From the NCBI GenBank assembly GCA_003973585.1, contig QNYN01000135.1, positions 1 through 5,123 on the forward strand: a stretch of DNA of 5,123 nucleotides. Reading direction: 5' to 3'. Both the position numbers and the translations under genes were made by a program. Origin of the DNA: Fusobacteriota bacterium. GTDB lineage: Bacteria; Fusobacteriota; Fusobacteriia; Fusobacteriales; Fusobacteriaceae. Shown here piece after piece: positions 1 through 5,123 of this stretch. Under the pieces are notes generated by a model. It saw only the letters and a list, made by a program, of their open reading frames with translations, did not search any database and was not told where the DNA came from. Positions within the stretch are counted from its first letter, which is position 1, and each line of letters starts with the position of its first letter.

Positions 1-157
1 AACCCCTAAAATTAGGGAAATTACTTAAAACTCTTGGGGTTGACGACCCAACAGAGATCGAATCTCTTATAAAGGAGTGGAAAAGTTACTATTTCTCTCC
101 CGAATCTCTGGAAGCCAAAATCCAAGAAACTACAAATATTGAGAGTATTTACAACCT
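1..157 (+). other. Unidentified higher-GC segment with a partial open frame, abutting truncated ltaE
   Basis: This stretch has about 38% G+C by hand count and uses GAC, CCC, ATC and CTG codons that are rare in the rest of the window. Forward frame 3 is open from position 3 and runs without a stop through the segment and on, antisense to the aldolase gene, to a TGA at 339-341. The peptide for the segment itself is hydrophilic and helix-like, with the pieces LGVDDPTEIESLIKEW and SPESLEAKIQETTNIESIY. It has no start codon here, so it would be an internal or C-terminal fragment of a larger protein. I do not recognise the family. It may be a piece of a mobile element or other transferred DNA, or the result of a chimeric assembly join. 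The open frame may also be chance. Confidence 0.35.
4..67. repeat. Cluster of three short inverted repeats
   Basis: Three small perfect inverted repeats lie close together: CCCTAA/TTAGGG with a 2-nt loop at 4-17, TTGGG/CCCAA with an 8-nt loop at 34-51, and AGAGAT/ATCTCT with a 3-nt loop at 53-67. A 9-bp direct repeat, CGAATCTCT, occurs at 59-67 and again at 101-109. Each is short enough to be chance. Together they are denser than in the rest of the window and fit the view that this segment has a different origin. No function is assigned. Confidence 0.3.
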
Positions 158-1072
158 TTACCATTCTTGTAATGGCTCTATTATTTCTGGTGGCAATATG
201 GCAAAAACTGTGTTTCCTCTAACTTCATTTGTAACTTCTATTCCAATCTTTGAAAGTTCTTCTTCTAAATATTTAGCCATATCATTCCCATTTTTGGCAT
301 TTTCATACCAAATATTTTCTTCAAATAAAGTTATATATTGAGTAGCTAGAAATCTCATCTTAGACAAAAGTTGTAAATCTTGTTTTCTTAAATATTCAAA
401 TTCATTTATTCTAGATTTAAGTTTTTCATTAAAAATTACCACAGCTTCTCCAAACATAATTCCATTTTTAGTTGCTCCAAAAGATAAAATATCCACACCA
501 CAATCTCGAGTCATCTCTTTTAGAGTACAATCTAAAGCTACTACTGCATTTGAAATTCTAGCTCCATCCATATGTAAGTACATATTATGCTCTTTAGCAA
601 ATTTTGATATTTCTTTTATTTCATCTAAAGTATAGATAGTCCCATTTTCAGTAGCTTGACTAATAGAGATTATATTTGGACTAGGTCTATGGAATGTATC
701 TTTAAATAATAGATATTTTTTTGCTTCTTCTAAATCTAACTTTCCATCTGTACTTGGAACTGTTAGCATTTGCATCCCTGTAACCTTTGATAAAGCTCCT
801 GTTTCATCTGTATATATATGAGCTGTTTCAGGACATAATACTGCACTTCCTATTCCTTTTAAAATGTCTAGTGCAAAAACATTTGATGCAGATCCATTAT
901 ATACAAAAAGTGTTTCTACATCTCCAAATACCTCATTGAACTTTTCTTTTGCCTTTGCTGTATATTCATCCCCTCCATATGGAGACTGATGACCTGTATT
1001 AACCTTTAAAAGGCTCTCCATAATTTTGGGGTGAACACCACTATAGTTATCACTTGCAAAACTTTTTTTCAT
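158..1072 (-). CDS. ltaE: Low-specificity L-(allo-)threonine aldolase, C-terminally truncated
   Basis: This is a PLP-dependent cytoplasmic enzyme of fold type I that splits threonine or allo-threonine into glycine and acetaldehyde. The N-terminal SDNYSGVHP motif (residues 7-15), H85 for stacking on the cofactor, HMDGAR at 167-172 (D169 for the PLP nitrogen, R172 for substrate carboxylate) and the Schiff-base lysine K202 in SFGATKNG are all present. The ATG at 1072 is preceded by AGGTGAG at a normal distance, 13 bp after the coiled-coil gene. The protein has 304 residues, against about 340 usual for the family. It follows the family pattern up to PPEIIEPLQE, then ends in W and TAA exactly where the base composition changes. 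The missing C-terminal piece normally carries a conserved arginine that binds the substrate carboxylate, so activity is doubtful. The family call is secure; whether the truncation is biological or an assembly artefact is open. Confidence 0.9.
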   Translation of the reverse strand: MKKSFASDNYSGVHPKIMESLLKVNTGHQSPYGGDEYTAKAKEKFNEVFGDVETLFVYNGSASNVFALDILKGIGSAVLCPETAHIYTDETGALSKVTGMQMLTVPSTDGKLDLEEAKKYLLFKDTFHRPSPNIISISQATENGTIYTLDEIKEISKFAKEHNMYLHMDGARISNAVVALDCTLKEMTRDCGVDILSFGATKNGIMFGEAVVIFNEKLKSRINEFEYLRKQDLQLLSKMRFLATQYITLFEENIWYENAKNGNDMAKYLEEELSKIGIEVTNEVRGNTVFAILPPEIIEPLQEW

Positions 1073-1080
1073 ATTTTCTA

Positions 1081-1087
1081 CTCACCT
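1081..1087 (-). promoter_or_regulatory. Ribosome binding site of ltaE, touching the upstream stop codon
   Basis: On the minus strand AGGTGAG lies 8 nt before the ATG of the aldolase gene. It overlaps the TAG stop (1086-1088) of the preceding coiled-coil gene, an arrangement that favours translational coupling and co-transcription of the two genes. It also supports the chosen aldolase start. Confidence 0.75.
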
Positions 1088-1853
1088 ATATCCTTCTTAA
1101 ATTATTGTATTCATCTAATTTTTCTTTTAATTTTTTTATTTGAGCTTCTGAAAATCCTTCTTCTTTTAATTGATTAAAATCAAAATTTTCTAGTTGAGAA
1201 ATATATTCAATTTTATGTTCTTTTAAATAAGCAATAAAACTTCTATATCTAAAGAATAATTTTGAAACTTTATGTCCATAAGCTATATATTCCTTTACTT
1301 CATAGCTATATTCATTATTTTTAAATTGTAAATATAAATCTTTTGCATTCATTATTTTAATTTTTGAATGTCCTTCTTCTACTAATTTATCAAAATCAAA
1401 GTTTTCTAGTTCATCAACATAAACAACCCCTAAATTCTCACATATTTTTTTGAATTCATCATGTTTTCTAGCAGAATAAAGATCTTTAATAAGAACTTTA
1501 TATTTAGGTTCTCCAAATGTTTTTTCCCCACCAGATTTTTTTAGGTCTTCTAACTCTTTTTTTACTTGAGCTAATAAATCTTTAGATTCTAATAACTCTT
1601 TTTCTAAATTATTCTTTTCTTCTCTTAAAATAAAATTTTCTTGTTTTACTCTATCAAATTCAAGGGTTATCTTCTCAAATTGTTTATCAAATGGTGATTT
1701 TTTTAATTTTTGAATCTCTGCTTCTTGCTCTTTTATAATTGAAGATAATTTATTTTCTGTAATCACTGTATTTTCTAGCTCTTTTTCTAATTTTTGAATA
1801 TCTTCTTTTAAATTCTTAATTTCTTCTTTTTCTTTAGTTCCAAATAAACTCAT
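1086..1853 (-). CDS. Coiled-coil protein with a duplicated C-terminal module, function unknown
   Basis: I do not recognise a named family for this 255-residue protein. Residues about 7-107 are rich in Lys, Glu and Leu with heptad-like spacing and few helix breakers, apart from SPF at 53-55. This predicts a long coiled coil and probably an oligomer. A short Gly-containing linker (108-115) leads to a C-terminal half in which a unit of about 49 residues occurs twice, at roughly 134-182 and 206-254. Both copies contain LENFDF followed by an EEG..S segment and a Lys-rich helix. There is no signal peptide or membrane segment, so it is presumably cytoplasmic. The ATG follows GGAGGA closely. The gene lies 79 bp after the asparaginase gene with a promoter-like sequence in the gap, and 13 bp before ltaE. 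A structural, scaffolding or nucleic-acid-binding role is possible but nothing here proves one. Confidence 0.85.
   Translation of the reverse strand: MSLFGTKEKEEIKNLKEDIQKLEKELENTVITENKLSSIIKEQEAEIQKLKKSPFDKQFEKITLEFDRVKQENFILREEKNNLEKELLESKDLLAQVKKELEDLKKSGGEKTFGEPKYKVLIKDLYSARKHDEFKKICENLGVVYVDELENFDFDKLVEEGHSKIKIMNAKDLYLQFKNNEYSYEVKEYIAYGHKVSKLFFRYRSFIAYLKEHKIEYISQLENFDFNQLKEEGFSEAQIKKLKEKLDEYNNLRRI
1092..1238 (-). repeat. Second copy of the duplicated protein module
   Basis: This encodes residues 206-254 of the coiled-coil protein and aligns without gaps to residues 134-182, offset by 216 bp (72 codons). The shared core runs from Y217 to S235, including LENFDF, a Leu two residues on and EEG. 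At DNA level 1176-1195 matches 1392-1411 at 19 of 20 bases. Confidence 0.75.
1308..1454 (-). repeat. First copy of the duplicated protein module
   Basis: This encodes residues 134-182 of the coiled-coil protein. The core, Y145 to S163, shares Y, LENFDF, L, EEG and S at the same spacing as the second copy. Similarity is strong in the core and weak in the flanking helices, as expected from an old in-frame tandem duplication whose central motif has been kept. Confidence 0.75.
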
Positions 1854-1881
1854 ATTTCCTCCAATTTATTAATATAACTTA

Positions 1882-1910
1882 AGTATAATAAATATAAAAT
1901 AAAAGTACAA
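1882..1910 (-). promoter_or_regulatory. Putative sigma-70-type promoter of the coiled-coil gene
   Basis: On the minus strand TTGTAC (1905-1910) and TATACT (1882-1887, five of six bases matching TATAAT) are separated by exactly 17 bp, upstream of the coiled-coil start. The -35 box is weak, with three matches. The 79-bp gap after the asparaginase gene contains no convincing terminator, so read-through from the asparaginase is also likely and this would add an internal start for the downstream pair. Confidence 0.45.
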
Positions 1911-1932
1911 CTCTTAAATTAGTTTAGATTTT

Positions 1933-3318
1933 CTAATATTTATCAATAAAAATTTCAAATGCTACTTTTTCCCATGAAACCTCTTCTTTAGAAGTTAAAA
2001 CAAAATAAAGATCTGTTCCATTTTTTAGTATTTCCCTAGTTGAATGACTAAAACTTGTTATAAAATCAGAAATTCCACCTTCTCTATTTAAATTTTTAAT
2101 ATAGTTCTTCAAAGGAATTTCTTTATTTCCTTTTATCATAACTGATAATTCAATTGCTTCTTTAGATTTTAAATTTTTAATTCTAAATCTTGTATTTTTT
2201 ATTTTAGAAGAATCTATATTGTCTAAATTTTCTATCTTAAATGTTTTTACTTTTATATTTTCATCTGATGAATCTAGATTATATGTAAGTAAATCTAAAC
2301 TTTGTTCCCCACAAATATCTATTTGCATAGCAGTTTCTACCTTTTGATGGTCTAAACCTTTTCCTAAAAGGTGCATAAGCTTTGTTAGAGCTGCTTCTGG
2401 TGTTAAGTCTACACCACTTACCACTCCTGCATCTAAAAGTCTAGTACTGGCGTTATATAGCCCCATTTTGACCATTCCTGTAGGGCATTGTGTTGTATTA
2501 ACTACTACTACACCTGATTTTATTATTTCTTCTATCACTTCTGCAAAAAGATCACTTGTAGGAGCATTCCCATTTCCATAAGTTTTTAATATAAGACCAT
2601 TAATTTTATTATTTTTAAAGATACTTCTCAAAATTTCAGGATTAAACCCTGGAAAAATATCAAAGACTAAAACATTAGTATCCATAGAATAATCTACAAA
2701 AAATTTATTTTTAGAAGGTTTTCTAATCCTTTTTTTATTTATCTCAATTTCTGATCCTGCTATCCCTAAATTTGAATAATTAGGAGTTGAAAAACCATAA
2801 TAATTACTTGCATCTAATTTTCTAGCTCTATTTCCTCTCAAAAGGTTATCTCTAAAAAATATACACACTTCAGGAACTAGAGGAATATTATAAATATCTG
2901 ATCCTGCTATTTGAATAGCAGTAACTAAATTTTGCATAGCATCACTTCTAGGATTTTCTAGTGGTACTTGAGATCCTGTTAAAATTACAGGCTTATCTAA
3001 ATTGTGTAACATAAATGAAAGTGCTGAAGATGTATAAGCCATTGTATCTGTTCCATGTAAAATTACAAATCCACAATATTTTTCATAATTTTCTTCTATT
3101 ATTTTAGCTATCTCAACCCAAATTTTTGGATTCATATCCGATGAATCTATCAACTCTTCTACTTGAATATATCCTGTTTGAAAACTCTTTAAAAGAGGAT
3201 AATTTGCTGTTATTTCACTCCAGTCATCTGCTGGCTTCAATGGACTTAAAGGATTTCCTCGTTCTATATGAACCATCCCAATAGTTCCACCAGTGTTAAT
3301 TACTAATACTTGTTCCAT
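1933..3318 (-). CDS. ansA: Type I (cytoplasmic) L-asparaginase with a C-terminal extension
   Basis: The enzyme hydrolyses L-asparagine to L-aspartate and ammonia, feeding aspartate into central metabolism. The signature TGGTIG at 9-14 carries the nucleophile T12. D58-S59 sit in the substrate-binding loop. HGTDTM at 88-93 carries the second Thr-Asp pair (T90, D91), TGSQ is at 114-117, and the catalytic lysine K167 follows RGNRARK. There is no signal peptide, as expected of the AnsA-like cytoplasmic type. The ATG at 3318 has a very strong GGGGGAGG site just upstream. The catalytic fold appears complete by about residue 345, where related enzymes end at roughly 330-350. Residues 346-461 form an additional Lys-, Asn- and Ser-rich tail with probable beta strands and no motif I recognise. 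It is the first gene of the leftward group and is divergent from dnaN. Family call secure; role of the tail unknown. Confidence 0.93.
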   Translation of the reverse strand: MEQVLVINTGGTIGMVHIERGNPLSPLKPADDWSEITANYPLLKSFQTGYIQVEELIDSSDMNPKIWVEIAKIIEENYEKYCGFVILHGTDTMAYTSSALSFMLHNLDKPVILTGSQVPLENPRSDAMQNLVTAIQIAGSDIYNIPLVPEVCIFFRDNLLRGNRARKLDASNYYGFSTPNYSNLGIAGSEIEINKKRIRKPSKNKFFVDYSMDTNVLVFDIFPGFNPEILRSIFKNNKINGLILKTYGNGNAPTSDLFAEVIEEIIKSGVVVVNTTQCPTGMVKMGLYNASTRLLDAGVVSGVDLTPEAALTKLMHLLGKGLDHQKVETAMQIDICGEQSLDLLTYNLDSSDENIKVKTFKIENLDNIDSSKIKNTRFRIKNLKSKEAIELSVMIKGNKEIPLKNYIKNLNREGGISDFITSFSHSTREILKNGTDLYFVLTSKEEVSWEKVAFEIFIDKY

Positions 3319-3322
3319 TTTG

Positions 3323-3330
3323 CCTCCCCC
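3323..3330 (-). promoter_or_regulatory. Strong ribosome binding site of the asparaginase gene
   Basis: Minus-strand GGGGGAGG lies 4 nt before the ATG. It is more extended than most sites in the window, supports the chosen start and suggests efficient translation. Confidence 0.7.
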
Positions 3331-3333
3331 ATA

Positions 3334-3352
3334 ATTAAATAAATCATTTAAT
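3334..3352. repeat. Inverted repeat in the asparaginase leader
   Basis: A perfect 7-bp inverted repeat, ATTAAAT/ATTTAAT, with a 5-nt spacer lies between the predicted asparaginase -10 box and its ribosome binding site. It could be an operator or a weak leader hairpin. The A/T-only composition makes chance formation fairly likely. Confidence 0.35.
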
Positions 3353-3386
3353 AATTAATTATACTTGTTTTTTCTATGTTTTAAAA
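3351..3386 (-). promoter_or_regulatory. Putative asparaginase promoter with a palindrome over the -10 box
   Basis: On the minus strand a perfect TATAAT occupies 3358-3363. The best -35 candidates are TTTAAA at 16 bp or TTTTAA at 17 bp, both weak. A 12-bp perfect palindrome, ATAATTAATTAT (3351-3362), covers most of the -10 box, a position where a bound repressor would block transcription. No regulator binding such a site is encoded nearby. The -10 is convincing, the -35 and operator role are tentative. Confidence 0.45.
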
Positions 3387-3413
3387 GTCTTTTTATTATA
3401 ATCCCCCCTTTTC

Positions 3414-3442
3414 TTGTTATTCTCCCTTTGGTGTAGTATAAT
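3414..3442 (+). promoter_or_regulatory. Sigma-70-type promoter of dnaN
   Basis: TTGTTA (3414-3419, four matches to TTGACA) and a perfect TATAAT (3437-3442) are separated by exactly 17 bp. Transcription would begin near 3449-3450, giving a leader of about 20 nt. It is the best-looking promoter in the window and points away from the asparaginase promoter about 75 bp to its left. Confidence 0.7.
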
Positions 3443-3458
3443 TTAGAAAAAAGATTTT

Positions 3459-3464
3459 GGAGGG
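3459..3464 (+). promoter_or_regulatory. Ribosome binding site that decides the dnaN start
   Basis: GGAGGG lies 4 nt before the ATG at 3469. A TTG in the same frame at 3457 would give a start four codons earlier, but that reading translates the ribosome binding site itself, so the ATG at 3469 is the better start. Confidence 0.75.
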
Positions 3465-3468
3465 AAAA

Positions 3469-4560
3469 ATGAAAATCACCATTAATAGAAGTGAATTAAT
3501 AGACAATTTAAGCAAACTCTCACTAGTCATCAAAGATAATTCTATAAGACCTGTTATTTCAGGAGCAAAGTTAGAAGTATCAGAAGATAATATTTTATTT
3601 ACAGGAACTACCCTTGAAACTACAATTAAATCTAGTTTAGAAGGTGAAATAAAAGAAACTGGAGTAGTTGTATTCAAAGTTAGTTTAGTTCTTGAATATA
3701 TAAAATTATTAACTCAAGAAGAAATAGAAATTAGTAGTACTGAAAATAAATTATTTATCCATAATGCTGAATTTTCAACTTTAGATAGTGATGAATATCC
3801 AAAACTTAATGTTGAAGGTGGAACACCTATTTTAAGTATAGAGGCTAATACTCTAATTGAAGCCTTCGACAAAGTTATTTTTTCAGCTTCACAAGCACCT
3901 GAAAATTTAGCAATAAATACTATTAGAATGAAATTAGAAGATAATAAAATCTATTTGGTTACCACTGACTCATATAGATTAGCTCATTTTCTTTTAGAAG
4001 CAGAGACAAAATTAAATCAAGAGTTTTCCATTCCTTTAGAAGGTGCTTCTATTCTAAGTAAATTATTTAGAGGTAGTAAGGAAATATTACATTTTTTCAT
4101 TGATGGAAACCAATTAAGGATTAAATCTGAAAAATTAACTTTTTCTATACGATTAGTTGACTTGGCTTTTCCTGACTATAATGCTATTTTAGGTAGTATG
4201 AATTCAACTAAAACTATTGAAATGAATTTAAAAGATTTTAAATCTGCACTAAAAAAGGTTCTTACTATAGCCAAAAGAAATCAAGAAACAAAAAATGGTG
4301 CATACTTTGATTTTGTAGGAAACAAATTAAAAATATTTGTATCTTCAGGTAGTGCCAAAACTACACAAAAATTAGATACCATAAAAGAAGGGGATGATTT
4401 TAAAGCTTCAATAAATGCCAAATTTATAGAAGATTTTTTAAATAATATTGAAAAAAATATAATAATAAAGGCTACTAATTCAAGTTCTATGTTTATTTTA
4501 AAAGAAGTTGATAATAATAACTACACTTATATTTTGATGCCTTTAGCCCTTAGAGATTAG
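3469..4560 (+). CDS. dnaN: DNA polymerase III subunit beta (sliding clamp)
   Basis: This protein forms the dimeric ring that encircles DNA and tethers the replicative polymerase, and also recruits mismatch repair and other partners through its hydrophobic cleft. Starting at the ATG it has 363 residues, close to the 366 of the E. coli protein. The opening MKITINRSEL is typical. Landmarks are DSDEYPKL (106-113), TTDSYRLA (165-172), one of the most conserved clamp motifs, FPDY (234-237), and the C-terminal YILMPLALRD, matching the MPMRL-type ending that lines the partner-binding cleft. All three clamp domains appear intact. It is divergent from the asparaginase gene, and a 48-residue gene follows 9 bp after its stop. 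Neither dnaA nor recF, the common neighbours of dnaN, is seen in the window. Confidence 0.96.
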   Translation: MKITINRSELIDNLSKLSLVIKDNSIRPVISGAKLEVSEDNILFTGTTLETTIKSSLEGEIKETGVVVFKVSLVLEYIKLLTQEEIEISSTENKLFIHNAEFSTLDSDEYPKLNVEGGTPILSIEANTLIEAFDKVIFSASQAPENLAINTIRMKLEDNKIYLVTTDSYRLAHFLLEAETKLNQEFSIPLEGASILSKLFRGSKEILHFFIDGNQLRIKSEKLTFSIRLVDLAFPDYNAILGSMNSTKTIEMNLKDFKSALKKVLTIAKRNQETKNGAYFDFVGNKLKIFVSSGSAKTTQKLDTIKEGDDFKASINAKFIEDFLNNIEKNIIIKATNSSSMFILKEVDNNNYTYILMPLALRD

Positions 4561-4564
4561 GAGG
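4559..4564 (+). promoter_or_regulatory. Ribosome binding site of the 48-residue gene, overlapping the dnaN stop
   Basis: A perfect AGGAGG starts within the dnaN TAG stop codon (4558-4560) and lies 5 nt before the ATG at 4570. This strongly supports translation of the small gene and suggests coupling to dnaN. Confidence 0.8.
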
Positions 4565-4569
4565 TAAAA

Positions 4570-4716
4570 ATGGATTTTTATAGAAGAATGTTAATTAAAA
4601 TTTTAAAAAGTTCTATGTCTGGTAGTGAATCAAATGTATTAAAAGTATTAGAATCAGGATATGATTTAACTACAGAAGACAAAAAAGAATTAGAAGAATT
4701 AATAGATAATATGTAA
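4570..4716 (+). CDS. Small hypothetical protein (48 residues) coupled to dnaN
   Basis: I do not recognise this family. The protein begins MDFYRRMLIKILKSSMSG, a basic amphipathic stretch, and ends in an acidic helix-like segment with EDKKELEELIDNM, so it looks like a small soluble two-helix protein. No membrane segment or metal-binding cysteines are seen, and there is no clear clamp-binding QxxLF-type motif. The evidence that it is real is the perfect AGGAGG at ideal distance, the tight 9-bp gap after dnaN on the same strand, and codon use like its neighbours. It would be made together with the sliding clamp. Its position suggests no specific function beyond co-expression. Confidence 0.7.
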   Translation: MDFYRRMLIKILKSSMSGSESNVLKVLESGYDLTTEDKKELEELIDNM

Positions 4717-4741
4717 AAACAAAATATATTAATTTAAAATA

Positions 4742-4756
4742 TCAACTTAAAGTTGA
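4742..4756. repeat. Near-perfect palindrome in the pepD leader
   Basis: TCAACTT and AAGTTGA flank a single A, giving 7-bp arms just before the pepD ribosome binding site (GGGGG at 4763-4767). As DNA it could be an operator; as RNA it would form a small hairpin of five or six pairs. No T-run follows on the plus strand, so it is not an intrinsic terminator for the dnaN transcript. Confidence 0.4.
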
Positions 4757-4776
4757 AAAAAAGGGGGAATATAATT

Positions 4777-5123
4777 ATGTCAGTTTTAGAAGGATTAAAG
4801 CCAGAAAAAGTGTTTAAGTATTTTGAGGAAATTAGTGCAATTCCTAGAGGATCTAAACATGAAGAAAAAATTAGTGAATATCTCTATAATTTTGGAAAAT
4901 CAAGAGGTTTAGAGACTATTACCGATGACGCAATGAATGTTATTATCAAAAAAGAAGCTACTCCAGGATATGAAAATGCTCCTACAATTATTATTCAAGG
5001 GCATATGGATATGGTTTGGGAAAAAAATCTAGATACAGAATTTGATTTTGAAAATGAAGGGTTAAAATTATTTGTTGAAGGAGACTTTATCAAAGCTCAT
5101 GGAACTACTTTAGGAGCTGATAA
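4777..5123 (+). CDS. pepD: Aminoacyl-histidine dipeptidase (Xaa-His dipeptidase), N-terminal part
   Basis: This is a cytoplasmic zinc-dependent dipeptidase of the M20 family that hydrolyses unblocked dipeptides such as Xaa-His (carnosinase-like) and recycles imported peptides into amino acids. Only the first 115 residues are in the window; the family is usually about 480-490 residues, so most of the gene lies beyond the right edge. EEISAIPRGSKHEEKISEYL (residues 17-36) is the typical start. GHMDMVWEKN at 75-84 supplies the metal ligand H76 and the neighbouring D78, and GTTLGAD at 109-115 supplies the bridging metal ligand D115, right at the cut. GGGGG lies 9 nt before the ATG. The gene is 60 bp after the 48-residue gene on the same strand and may be read from the dnaN promoter; a weak TAAAAT at 4735-4740 is the only separate -10 candidate. 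It is intact as far as visible. Confidence 0.93.
   Translation, partial: MSVLEGLKPEKVFKYFEEISAIPRGSKHEEKISEYLYNFGKSRGLETITDDAMNVIIKKEATPGYENAPTIIIQGHMDMVWEKNLDTEFDFENEGLKLFVEGDFIKAHGTTLGAD

Noticed and set aside
1..160. Complete insertion-sequence end next to ltaE
   Set aside because: No terminal inverted repeat or target-site duplication can be shown because only one side is visible, and the open frame has no stop before the junction as a transposase gene end would.
1924..1936. Possible terminator at the end of the asparaginase gene (TTAGA/TCTAA)
   Set aside because: The stem is only 5 bp, contains one G-C pair per arm, overlaps the stop codon and is not followed by a T-run on the minus strand.
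3457..3468. Upstream TTG start for dnaN giving 367 residues
   Set aside because: This reading would translate the GGAGGG ribosome binding site itself and adds MEGK before the conserved MKITINRSEL start; the ATG at 3469 is preferred.
3417..3677. 86-codon open frame on the minus strand
   Set aside because: It lies antisense to the start of dnaN and its promoter, has no ribosome binding site and no recognisable product; it is a shadow of the dnaN reading frame.
3755..3763. DnaA-box-like TTATCCATA inside dnaN
   Set aside because: A single site with one mismatch inside coding sequence, with no cluster or AT-rich unwinding region around it; expected by chance in this composition.
4742..4756. Intrinsic terminator after the 48-residue gene
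   Set aside because: The hairpin is followed by A residues on the coding strand, not T residues, so it lacks the feature needed for intrinsic termination in that direction.

Overview
The window reads like chromosomal DNA of a very AT-rich, low-GC anaerobe, most likely Fusobacterium or a close relative. This is inferred from codons ending almost always in A or T, long A/T-only spacers, strong purine-rich ribosome binding sites and an amino-acid- and peptide-catabolising gene set. No rRNA or marker gene is present to prove the genus.

Layout. Positions 1-157 are richer in G+C (about 38% by hand count) than the surrounding DNA and match no gene I can name. They abut the 3' end of a threonine aldolase gene (158-1072, minus), which stops about 35-40 residues short of the usual family length. 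Upstream of it on the same strand lie a coiled-coil protein of unknown function with an internal duplication (1086-1853) and a type I L-asparaginase with an unusual C-terminal extension of about 115 residues (1933-3318). A 150-bp divergent promoter region (3319-3468) separates this leftward group from a rightward one: the DNA polymerase III sliding clamp dnaN (3469-4560), an unrecognised 48-residue protein (4570-4716), and the 5' part of an aminoacyl-histidine dipeptidase gene, pepD (4777 to beyond the window end).

How the genes fit together. The asparaginase (asparagine to aspartate plus ammonia), the threonine aldolase (threonine or allo-threonine to glycine plus acetaldehyde) and PepD (hydrolysis of short peptides such as Xaa-His) suit an organism that lives on amino acids and peptides. 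The dnaN gene is an essential replication gene placed among them, with no dnaA or recF beside it in the window. The aldolase start is 13 bp downstream of the coiled-coil gene and its ribosome binding site lies against that gene's stop codon, so these two are probably co-transcribed. The coiled-coil gene has its own promoter-like sequence in the 79-bp gap after the asparaginase.

I found no CRISPR array, tRNA, rRNA, complete insertion sequence or recognisable defence system. The points most worth a second look are the truncated aldolase and its junction with compositionally different DNA, the duplicated module in the coiled-coil protein, the C-terminal extension of the asparaginase, and the small gene coupled to dnaN.
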